NCBI RefSeq assembly: GCF_937884665.1
Contig: NZ_CAKZYF010000027.1
Location: forward strand, 1-64,000
Origin: an uncultured Allomuricauda sp.
Lineage (GTDB): Bacteria; Bacteroidota; Bacteroidia; Flavobacteriales; Flavobacteriaceae
Direction of reading: 5' to 3'
DNA length: 64,000 nt
Shown here: positions 51,818-60,264 of the stretch, piece after piece
How the letters are laid out: each line of letters starts with the position of its first letter
Numbering within the stretch: the first letter of the stretch is position 1
Notes under the pieces: generated by a model
Told to the model about the DNA's origin: nothing
Seen by the model: the letters and a program-made list of their open reading frames with translations, nothing else
Databases searched by the model: none
Translations under genes and position numbers: made by a program

Positions 51818-52639
51818 ATGAAAGGTATTATCGTCCCAGTAGATTTTTCAGAACAATCCGAATATGCACTGAAAGTAGCGGTTTCCATCGCTAAAAAACA
51901 TGAGTCAGAACTCTATGTACTCCATATGTTGGAGCTTTCTCCCTCCATTATGAACGAGTCGGGCTACATTGCGCAAGAACAAGTGGTCCATCTCATAAAA
52001 ATCGGCGAAAAACGCTTCAACGATTTTTTGGACAAACCCTATTTGAAGGGTGTGAAAGTGACCCCTATTATAAAACATTATAAGGTGTTCCACGAAGTCA
52101 ACGATATAGCGGAAAAACACAATGTGGATTTAATTGTAATGGGGTCGCACGGCACCGACGGCCTAAAGGAGATTTTCATTGGTTCTAACACGGAGCGCGT
52201 GGTACGGAGTTCCGAAATTCCAGTCTTGGTGGTCAAAGGAGACGTACAGAAGTTTGAGCTCAACTGTTTTGTTTTCGCCTGTGACTACAAACCTGAAAAC
52301 CTACCCGCCCTAAAAAAAGCAAAGGAAATCGCAGAATCTTTCGGGGCTGAGCTTCAGTTGGTGTATATCAATACTCCTGGTGATGAATTCTTAAGTACGG
52401 AGGATGCCTACAACCGTATCTCCAAATTTCTGAACATCGCCAAATTAGGAGTAGAAGTGGACATCTATAACGATTATTCCGTAGAAAAGGGAATTTTGAA
52501 TTTTTGTGAAACCGTTGGTGCCGATCTAATCGGTATACCTACCCACGGAAGAAAAGGACTCACACATTTCTTTATGGGAAGTATTGGGGAAGATGTGGCC
52601 AACCACTCTAATATCCCTGTGATCACTTTTAAAATTTAA
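51818..52639 (+). CDS. Universal stress protein (two-domain)
   Basis: IIVPVDFSEQSEYALKVAVSIA; VDLIVMGSHGTDGLKEIFIGSNTERVVRSSEIPVLVVK. Confidence 0.92.
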   Translation: MKGIIVPVDFSEQSEYALKVAVSIAKKHESELYVLHMLELSPSIMNESGYIAQEQVVHLIKIGEKRFNDFLDKPYLKGVKVTPIIKHYKVFHEVNDIAEKHNVDLIVMGSHGTDGLKEIFIGSNTERVVRSSEIPVLVVKGDVQKFELNCFVFACDYKPENLPALKKAKEIAESFGAELQLVYINTPGDEFLSTEDAYNRISKFLNIAKLGVEVDIYNDYSVEKGILNFCETVGADLIGIPTHGRKGLTHFFMGSIGEDVANHSNIPVITFKI

Positions 52640-52692
52640 AGGTTGGACTTTTTTGGTTGGTTCGTTTATTATTTAATTAGTAGTTCAACAGG

Positions 52693-52719
52693 AAAGGGAG
52701 GCCAGCTGGCCTCCCTTTT
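52693..52719. terminator. Bidirectional terminator between usp and the CoA-transferase gene
   Basis: Palindrome AAAGGGAGGCCAGCTGGCCTCCCTTT with flanking T-tract. Confidence 0.85.
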
Positions 52720-52738
52720 ACTTTTATGATGCGCTGTA

Positions 52739-54010
52739 TCATATTCCATTAAAACGTTTGAAAGCTGCCTCCTCCAGTTCTTGTCTAAAATCTGGATGAG
52801 CTATTGAAATAAGGGCTTCAGACCGTTGTTTTAGATTTTTCCCATATAAATTCACCACCCCATATTCTGTCGCGACATAGTGTACGTGCGCACGGGTAGT
52901 AGTAACGCCGGCACCTTCTTTCAAGTAGGGGACTATCTTAGAAACCCCTTTATGCGTGGCCGCAGGCATCGCGAAAATGGGTTTGCCTCCTTTGGATAAA
53001 GATGCGCCCCGTATAAAATCCATTTGCCCACCAACACCAGAAAACTGCCGGCTTCCTATAGTATCCGCACAAATCTGACCGGTCAAATCAATCTCAATAG
53101 CGCTATTTATTGCAGTTACTTTAGGGTTTTTTCGAATCTTGGCCGTATCGTTGGTATAGGCCGCTTCCCTAAAATCGCAAACAGGGTTATCATCAATAAA
53201 ATCATAAAGCTTACGCGAACCTACGGCAAAACAACTTACGATTTTTCCCTGTTTCACTGCTTTCTCCTCCCCAGTAATAACGCCACTTTCAATTAAGGGC
53301 AAAACCCCATCGGAAAACATCTCGGTATGGATACCCAATCTTTTGTGGTTGCCTAAATTGGAAAGAACGGCATTGGGGATATTACCGATTCCCATTTGTA
53401 GGGTCGCCCCATCTTCAATAAGGGAGGCCACATGTTCACCAATTTTATGTTCAATATCGGAAATGGGCATAGGTTCATGCTCATGGATAGGTCGATTTAC
53501 CTCCACTGCAAAGTCAATCTGATCTATGTGGATTATTCCATCCCCATGGGACCTAGGCACTTGCGGATTAATCTGCGCCACCACTTTTTTGGCCATTTCT
53601 ATAGCGGGAAGTGCCACATCTACCGAAACCCCTAGGGAGCAATACCCATGTTTGTCCGGGGGAGATACCTGTATGAAAGCAACATCCAAAGGCAGAATGC
53701 CCCTTCGAAACAATAGGTGTATCTCGCTCAAAAAAATAGGTACATAATCGCCTCTAAGCTCATTGACGAACTTTCGAACATTTCCACCTACAAAAAGACT
53801 GTTCAATCGAAAACTATCGTTGTAGGGTTTTTGGGTATAACGGGCATTTCCTTCCGTGTGAATTGAGACAATTTCAACATTTTCCAGTGCTTTGTGACGC
53901 TCGCAAAGGGCATCTATAAGTTCATTGGGGGTCATGGCCGCCCCCTGAAAAAAAATACGGTCCCCGGATTTTACGCCTTGGACCGCCTCTTCTGCAGACG
54001 TGATTTTCAT
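52739..54010 (-). CDS. Acetyl-CoA hydrolase/transferase family (4-hydroxybutyrate CoA-transferase-like)
   Basis: DRIFFQGAAMTPNELIDAL; LQMGIGNIPNAVLSNL; FSGVGGQMDFIRGA. Confidence 0.9.
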   Translation of the reverse strand: MKITSAEEAVQGVKSGDRIFFQGAAMTPNELIDALCERHKALENVEIVSIHTEGNARYTQKPYNDSFRLNSLFVGGNVRKFVNELRGDYVPIFLSEIHLLFRRGILPLDVAFIQVSPPDKHGYCSLGVSVDVALPAIEMAKKVVAQINPQVPRSHGDGIIHIDQIDFAVEVNRPIHEHEPMPISDIEHKIGEHVASLIEDGATLQMGIGNIPNAVLSNLGNHKRLGIHTEMFSDGVLPLIESGVITGEEKAVKQGKIVSCFAVGSRKLYDFIDDNPVCDFREAAYTNDTAKIRKNPKVTAINSAIEIDLTGQICADTIGSRQFSGVGGQMDFIRGASLSKGGKPIFAMPAATHKGVSKIVPYLKEGAGVTTTRAHVHYVATEYGVVNLYGKNLKQRSEALISIAHPDFRQELEEAAFKRFNGI

Positions 54011-54019
54011 AAATATGTT

Positions 54020-54733
54020 TTAGGGTTGATGACACTCGATACGGGTTGTGGCTACAGTATGTTCTACGATTTTTGGGGATAAATAAGGTATTCCCAACCC
54101 CAAGCCTCTCAGTATAAACAGTAGCCCTACCATTATCACAAAAATAGGGATGGCTTTCTTAACTTTCAATCGAATTGGTCCACGAAACCATTTGGATGAG
54201 AATACGACCATTGTCATCAACGGGATGGTACCCGCACCAAATAGAACCATATACAGACCTGACTTAAGTTCCGAACCCATAGCAATCGCCCCTAAGGTAG
54301 CCATGTACACGAGACCGCAAGGTAAAAAACCATTTAAAAAACCTATTGTTAAGAATGTGTCAGGTGATTTCTTCTTTAATTCAGAACCTAGCTTGGATTG
54401 TATCTTATTGATAATGCGATATACAGGCGCTACGAGTCGATTCCCTCTTGAGCGACCTAAGGGCAAGAGCACCAAAATGATCATGGCCCCACCTATCAGT
54501 ATGGAAAGCTTCTGCTGAATTCCAAATAGCGCCAAAGACTTTCCCAAAAAACCGAACAAAAGACCAATAATACCGTAGGCCAATAGGCGTCCCAAATGAT
54601 ATAAAGAAAGCTGGACCATTTTACGGGCGAGGTTATGCTTTTCCAATGGCAACAAAAAGGCAATCGGTCCGCACATCCCCAAACAATGGAGACTTCCTAA
54701 AAATCCAAAGACTATGGCTGAAAACAAAAGCAT
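54020..54733 (-). CDS. Sulfite exporter TauE/SafE-like membrane protein of the cco locus
   Basis: GFLGSLHCLGMCGPIAFLLPL; NGFLPCGLVYMATLGAI. Confidence 0.88.
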   Translation of the reverse strand: MLLFSAIVFGFLGSLHCLGMCGPIAFLLPLEKHNLARKMVQLSLYHLGRLLAYGIIGLLFGFLGKSLALFGIQQKLSILIGGAMIILVLLPLGRSRGNRLVAPVYRIINKIQSKLGSELKKKSPDTFLTIGFLNGFLPCGLVYMATLGAIAMGSELKSGLYMVLFGAGTIPLMTMVVFSSKWFRGPIRLKVKKAIPIFVIMVGLLFILRGLGLGIPYLSPKIVEHTVATTRIECHQP

Positions 54734-55180
54734 CTAATAGTTGAGTTTTTCCTTATGTAAAAAAATATGGTCTTCATAGTTCCAGGAAACGGTAATGTCC
54801 CAGCGACCGTCCAGCAAGCGATTGTCAGGTATGAGCAAATGTGTATTGGACAAACTTATGGGAAAGTCGAAATCCAAATGCTTGTTAGACGGTCTGTACA
54901 GGGACACTTTACCTGTAATTTTTTTGAAATCAAACTGTGCGGGAAAAACAATGGCAATCCCGGCATCGGTTTTTTTAATTTTAAGTTCAGCTTCTTTCGA
55001 TATGGCGGAGTTGGCCGCATCAATTTCTTTTTGATACGCCAACTCACGTTTGTAATAATCACCGGTTACTAGATCATGGTTTGCACTGTTGTCCATGCTC
55101 ATTCTGACCACGAAGTATAAAATGAAGGCGATAAATGCGATAAACGCGATAACGATTCCTGTTCCCCAATTAATTCTCAT
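54734..55180 (-). CDS. ccoH: FixH/CcoH family protein
   Basis: N-terminal TM, NHDLVTGDYYKRELAYQKEIDAANSA. Confidence 0.88.
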   Translation of the reverse strand: MRINWGTGIVIAFIAFIAFILYFVVRMSMDNSANHDLVTGDYYKRELAYQKEIDAANSAISKEAELKIKKTDAGIAIVFPAQFDFKKITGKVSLYRPSNKHLDFDFPISLSNTHLLIPDNRLLDGRWDITVSWNYEDHIFLHKEKLNY

Positions 55181-55191
55181 ATCCTACTTTT

Positions 55192-56601
55192 TTAATTATA
55201 ACTTCTTGGTGCCAAAAACTGGGTGTTGGTAGTTTCGATGAGCTCATCTCCGCTGTACACACCAATTTTCAATCGGTTTTTATCACCGCTCAGTGCTGCA
55301 TTATTGATTTCGATGAACAAAGTACCTTCTGCCAATTCTTCGGCAGGTACTTGAAAAGCTTCTTTGGATACCATCTTGATGGTGCCTTTATGGGAAAGCA
55401 ACTTAAAACTGACATCCTCGATATTCCTGGTGGTCTTATTGATCATCTTGTAGGTGTATACATTGCTGATGATGTTATCCGCTTTTCGCTCATACAATTG
55501 ACCGGGCAACCTAAGAATATTGGCCTCTATTTCGTTCCGAAGAAAGAGCATCCCGATCAAGACCCCGATCAGAATAACCAACACGCCCGTATATCCTTTT
55601 AAACGGGGTGTAAACTTGAATTTTTCCTTTTTGGTGATCTCCGCTTCACTTGCGTATCGAATAAGACCTCTCGGTTTGTTGATTCGGTCCATAATATGAT
55701 CGCACTCATCAATACAAGCGGTACAATTGACACATTCTAACTGCGTGCCGTTTCTAATATCGATTCCCGTGGGACATACGTGTACACATTGGAAACAGTC
55801 AATACAATCCCCAAAGCCCAGCGCATCCCTATCTTCATTTTTTCTATATTTTTTACGGCCCCTTTCAGACTCACCGCGCTTATGGTCGTAGGCCACCACT
55901 ACGGATTTATCGTCCAAGAGCACTCCTTGTAATCTACCATAAGGACAAGCAATGATGCAAACCTGTTCCCGAAACCAGGCAAATACAAAGTAGAACACTC
56001 CCGTAAATATCAGAAGAGGAACAATGGTGCCCAAATGGTCCAGAGGTCCGTCTATTACGTATTGGATGAGATTATCACTACCGATAAGATAGGCTAGAAA
56101 AATATTGGCTATAAAAAAGGATATCATAAAAAAGACACTCCACTTCAAAATCCTTTTTCGAATTTTTTTCCCATTCCAGGGTGATTTGTCCAAGCGCATC
56201 TGAGCACCCCTATCACCATCAATCCAATATTCGATCCTGCGGAATACCATCTCCATAAAAATCGTTTGGGGACACATCCATCCACAGAAAATTCTTCCGT
56301 AGGCAACTGTGAACAGCGCCACAAAGATCACTCCCGCGATCATGGAGATGACCACCAAATGAAAATCTTGCGGCCAAAAAGGAAAACCAAAAATATTGAA
56401 GCGCCTCTCCAATACGTTGAACATGAGAAATTGATGGCCATTAACGCTAATGAACGGCGCGGCAAAAAGAAAAAACAAGAGGGAGTAACTTACATATTTG
56501 CGATACTCAAAATAGCTACCACTTGGTTTTTTGGGATAAATCCAAGCTCGCTTTCCCTCCTCTGATATCGTTCCTATGGAATCCCTAAAGTTCTCTTCCA
56601 T
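55192..56601 (-). CDS. ccoG: Cytochrome c oxidase accessory protein CcoG
   Basis: GRIFCGWMCPQTIFMEMVFRRIEYWIDGD; FGDCIDCFQCVHVCPTGIDIRNGTQLECVNCTACIDECD. Confidence 0.95.
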   Translation of the reverse strand: MEENFRDSIGTISEEGKRAWIYPKKPSGSYFEYRKYVSYSLLFFLFAAPFISVNGHQFLMFNVLERRFNIFGFPFWPQDFHLVVISMIAGVIFVALFTVAYGRIFCGWMCPQTIFMEMVFRRIEYWIDGDRGAQMRLDKSPWNGKKIRKRILKWSVFFMISFFIANIFLAYLIGSDNLIQYVIDGPLDHLGTIVPLLIFTGVFYFVFAWFREQVCIIACPYGRLQGVLLDDKSVVVAYDHKRGESERGRKKYRKNEDRDALGFGDCIDCFQCVHVCPTGIDIRNGTQLECVNCTACIDECDHIMDRINKPRGLIRYASEAEITKKEKFKFTPRLKGYTGVLVILIGVLIGMLFLRNEIEANILRLPGQLYERKADNIISNVYTYKMINKTTRNIEDVSFKLLSHKGTIKMVSKEAFQVPAEELAEGTLFIEINNAALSGDKNRLKIGVYSGDELIETTNTQFLAPRSYN

Positions 56602-56657
56602 TTTTCAAATTCTTTCCCTAGCGCTTTTTGGGCACTGGCTTTTTCAACCTCGTTCGC

Positions 56658-57593
56658 TCAGTCCATGCTTACTGCTGTGGAATCTGTAACCTGACCTTGT
56701 ATTTCTTCGGACGGTGCGTCCGGATCGACCCATATTTCACCCTCGGGCGCTTTTGGGTTAGCGGGGGCCGTGCCCCCTAAGGTCAATATGTAACTGGCCA
56801 CCTGCGCCATTTCCACAGGTTTTAAGCTCTGCTTCCAGGCCACCATTCCCTTACCGTCCCTACCCCCTTCCGAAATCGTGTTGAAGACATTTTTGATACC
56901 TCCGCCCAAAATCCAGTATTCATCGGTAAGATTGGGGCCGATGCCCCCGCCACCGTCGGCCATGTGACAGGCCACACAATTGGTGGTGAATATTTTCTGA
57001 CCGGTACTTAAATCAGATGCATCTGCCAAAAACTCCACGGTGTTTACATCGACCAAATTCTTGGCAGTCTTTTTGTACTCCTCTATGGCAATTTTGGCAG
57101 CAGCTACCTCTTGTTCATATTCCAGTTCTTGATCATAAGCTCCAGCAATGTGGAATCGCACCAAGTAAATCGCGCCAAAAATGATGGTCACATAGAACAT
57201 GTAGACCCACCAAGGTGGAAGTACATTGTCCAGTTCCCGAATCCCATCGTAATTATGATCAAGGATGATTTCACCCTCTCTTTCAATAGCACGGCTACGG
57301 GTCATTTTTTGATAGAGTTGTTTCGCCCAGGTCCATTCCCGTTTTTTATTTTTTGCCATGAGATAACGTTCCTTCGCTTCTTCCGATAGGGTCTGGAACA
57401 TTACATTTTCGATGGATGATAAAATGAGTTCTATGGCTATGAGAATCATCAAAACCATCAACATAAAAAATTGGGTGATGGGATAAGCGATAATAGCGGG
57501 CATATCGCCAGAATCGATGAAGTATTCCATCAGTCCAAAAATCAGGAAGAATACTACCGGAATGCGAATCCACCAAGGTGTCCTTGTGCTCAT
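56658..57593 (-). CDS. ccoP: cbb3-type cytochrome c oxidase subunit III (CcoP), N-terminal membrane extension
   Basis: DNVLPPWWVYMFYVTIIFGAIYLVRFHIAG; CVACHMADGGGGIGPNLTDEYWILGGG. Confidence 0.93.
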   Translation of the reverse strand: MSTRTPWWIRIPVVFFLIFGLMEYFIDSGDMPAIIAYPITQFFMLMVLMILIAIELILSSIENVMFQTLSEEAKERYLMAKNKKREWTWAKQLYQKMTRSRAIEREGEIILDHNYDGIRELDNVLPPWWVYMFYVTIIFGAIYLVRFHIAGAYDQELEYEQEVAAAKIAIEEYKKTAKNLVDVNTVEFLADASDLSTGQKIFTTNCVACHMADGGGGIGPNLTDEYWILGGGIKNVFNTISEGGRDGKGMVAWKQSLKPVEMAQVASYILTLGGTAPANPKAPEGEIWVDPDAPSEEIQGQVTDSTAVSMD

Positions 57594-57597
57594 AGTT

Positions 57598-57783
57598 TTA
57601 GGGTTTGTTGTTTTTATCGTTATCCAACGGCAGTTCGCCCATTTCTTTGATGTGTTCTTTGGAGGCAGTGGCCACCCACCAAAACAACAGGACGAAAAAG
57701 ATGAAAAAAATTAGAAGGGATACCATGGGGTAATTGGCAATTCCCTCGATACTGTCCATATGGTATTTTACATATTTCAACAT
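57598..57783 (-). CDS. ccoQ: CcoQ/FixQ-like small membrane protein
   Basis: 61 aa with one TM, located between ccoO and ccoP. Confidence 0.75.
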   Translation of the reverse strand: MLKYVKYHMDSIEGIANYPMVSLLIFFIFFVLLFWWVATASKEHIKEMGELPLDNDKNNKP

Positions 57784-57785
57784 AG

Positions 57786-59987
57786 TTATCTGTTTTCTGA
57801 GAGTAACTCTTCGGTCTCCTTTATTTTTATGTCTGTGCCCAATCGTTGCAAATAGGCGATCAAGGCGACTACTTCACGATCTCTCATTTCTATAAAATCT
57901 TCTCCATTTTCTTTGGCATATTTCTTATCAGCTTCATAAGTTCTCACGAATTCAGGGTCTGAATACAAGTTTTTTTCAATTTGTAAAGCTTGTTCTGCCA
58001 TGGATTCTTTCGCCCCTGCTATATCTTCTTCAGAATAGGGTACGCCCAATTTTACCATGGCTTTCATTTTATCCTGTACTGCGCCGCGATCGTGTTCATT
58101 CCTGACCAACCATTGGTATGCGGGCATTATCGATCCTGCTGATGTACTTTGTGGATCGTACATGTGGTTCAAGTGCCAATTATCCGAGTACTTTCCCCCA
58201 ACTCGAAGTAAATCGGGACCTGTTCGTTTACTGCCCCAAAGAAAAGGATGGTCGTAAACAAATTCACCTGCTTTGGCATATTCGCCATAGCGTTCCACCT
58301 CACTTCTAAATGGACGTATCATCTGCGAGTGGCATCCTACACAACCTTCCCTTATGTATAGATCTCGACCTTCCAATTCCAGTGGGGTATAGGGTTTGAC
58401 ACTTGTGATTGTGGGAATATTGGATTTTACCAAGATAGTGGGCACGATTTGGATGATGCCACCTATCAAAATGGCAATAGTGGCAAGAACTGTAAGCTGT
58501 ACGGGCTTTCTTTCCTACCAGTTGTGAAAGTTTTCTCCGTCCAGTCTTCTTTTGGTAACGCGGGTGTGAGGTGCTGCTTCAGCCAACTCATCCTCTACGC
58601 TGCTTCCTTTTCTAATTGTCACCACCACATTGTACACCATGATGAGCATACCGAGAATATAGAGACTACCACCAATTGCACGCATCCAATACATGGGAAT
58701 TATCTGGGAAACTGTCTCCAAAAAGTTACCGTAGACCAGACTTCCATCTGGATTGAATTCCTTCCACATAAGCGCTTGGGTAAAGCCAGCTACGTACATA
58801 GGCAAGGCGTACAATACTATTCCCAAAGTCCCTATCCAAAAATGAAAATTGGCCAAGCCTTTGGAGTACAAAGTGGTTTTGAACATTTTTGGCACCAGCA
58901 AGTAAATCATCCCAAAGGTGAGAAAACCGTTCCTAGCCAGCGCACCTACGTGCTCATGGGCGATGATCCAATCGCTAAAATGCGCTATGGCGTGGACATT
59001 CTTAAGCGAAAGCATGGGGCCTTCAAAGGTGGCCATACCGTAACCCGTAATAGCCACTACCATAAACTTTAAGGTAGCATCGCTTCTGACTTTATCCCAT
59101 ACTCCCCTAAGCGTCAAAAGCCCGTTTATCATACCTCCCCAGGATGGTGCTATCAACATCACCGAAAACACAACTCCCAAGTTTTGGGCCCAGTCAGGCA
59201 AAGCAGAATACAACAAGTGATGTGGGCCCGCCCAGATGTAGATGAATATCAAGGACCAAAAGTGTACAATGGAAAGCCGATAAGAGTAAACAGGCCTATT
59301 GGCGGCTTTAGGAACAAAATAGTACATTAACCCGAGGAAGGGCGTTGTCAAGAAAAAAGCGACGGCATTGTGACCGTACCACCACTGTACCAAAGCATCC
59401 TGAACGCCTGCGTAGACGGAATAGCTCTTCAAAGCCCCAACCGGAAGTTCCAAACTATTGAAAATGTGAAGTACGGCGACCGTAACGAAGGTGGCCAGAT
59501 AAAACCAAACTGCTACGTATAAATGGCGTTGTCTACGTTTCAAGATGGTACCTATCATATTCCATCCAAAGACAACCCATACCACCGCTATGGCCAAATC
59601 GATAGGCCACTCCAGTTCTGCATATTCCTTGGATGTGGTATAACCTAAAGGAAGGGTGAGGGCCGCTGCCACGATAATCAACTGCCAACCCCAAAAATTA
59701 ATGCTGCTGAGTGCATCACTGAACATTCTGGTCTTCAGCAGTCTTTGCAGGGAATAATAAACCCCTGCAAAAATAGCGTTCCCTACAAAGGCAAAAATTA
59801 CCGCATTGGTGTGCAACGGACGTAAACGTCCAAAACTCAACCAAGAAATACCATCGGTAATATTGGGGAATAAAAACATAAAGGCCAAAAGAAGGCCCAC
59901 CAACATACCTACAACGCCCCAGAGCATAGTAGCGTACAAAAACTTTTGAACGATCTTGTTATCGTACCGAAACTGTTCTATTTCCAT
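57786..59987 (-). pseudogene. ccoNO: Fused cbb3-type cytochrome c oxidase subunits I/II (CcoNO) interrupted by in-frame TAG
   Basis: CcoN part 59987..58518 ends ...VTKRRLDGENFHNW*; after TAG (58517-58515) the same frame continues ERKPVQLTVLATIAILIGGIIQIVPTILVKSNIPTI... into CcoO with CVGCHSQMIRPF. The ORF track lists the two halves separately (the second with a TTG start). Confidence 0.85.
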
Positions 59988-59989
59988 GT

Positions 59990-60211
59990 TTATTGATTAG
60001 TATCTTTATTTTGATTTTCTCCTTCAGTTTTCACCTTGGTGTTTTCTTTTCCCGGTGGTACCAGTTCATCCTCAAAAAGCATGCGTACAGAAGGGGTGTA
60101 CGCATCATCGTACTGACCTGCTCTTACCGATCGGATAAAGGCCATAAAGAATACTACCGCAACGGATATACTTATCGTCAGCAACACATAAATCACACTC
60201 ATACCTACCAT
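59990..60211 (-). CDS. ccoS: cbb3-type oxidase assembly protein CcoS
   Basis: MSVIYVLLTISISVAVVFFMAFIRSVRAGQYDDAYTPSVRMLFEDEL. Confidence 0.93.
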   Translation of the reverse strand: MVGMSVIYVLLTISISVAVVFFMAFIRSVRAGQYDDAYTPSVRMLFEDELVPPGKENTKVKTEGENQNKDTNQ

Positions 60212-60252
60212 AATTTGCTGTAAAACTAGCCTTCGGTCCTATCAGAAAGAAT

Positions 60253-60264
60253 GACATTTGTCAG
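60253..60264. promoter_or_regulatory. Crp/Fnr-type box TGACATTTGTCA upstream of ccoS-ccoNO-ccoQP
   Basis: Same 12-mer as at the hemN promoter; 41 nt upstream of ccoS start 60211, overlaps the ccoI 3' end. Confidence 0.68.

Noticed and set aside
57786-58469. Stand-alone ccoO gene starting at TTG 58469 as given by the ORF track
   Set aside because: This start removes the first part of the transmembrane anchor; the same frame continues upstream without a break to the TAG, and CcoN is fused in frame beyond it.
48715-58517. Genome-wide amber recoding or suppressor hypothesis to explain in-frame TAGs
   Set aside because: TAG is used as a normal stop in intact core genes of this window (for example tsf, the MMPL transporter, tonB), and another lesion is TGA; local mutation or sequence error is simpler.
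58449-59072. 207-aa plus-strand ORF crossing the ccoN/ccoO junction
   Set aside because: Antisense of conserved CcoN residues; the disrupted minus-strand gene is the real feature.
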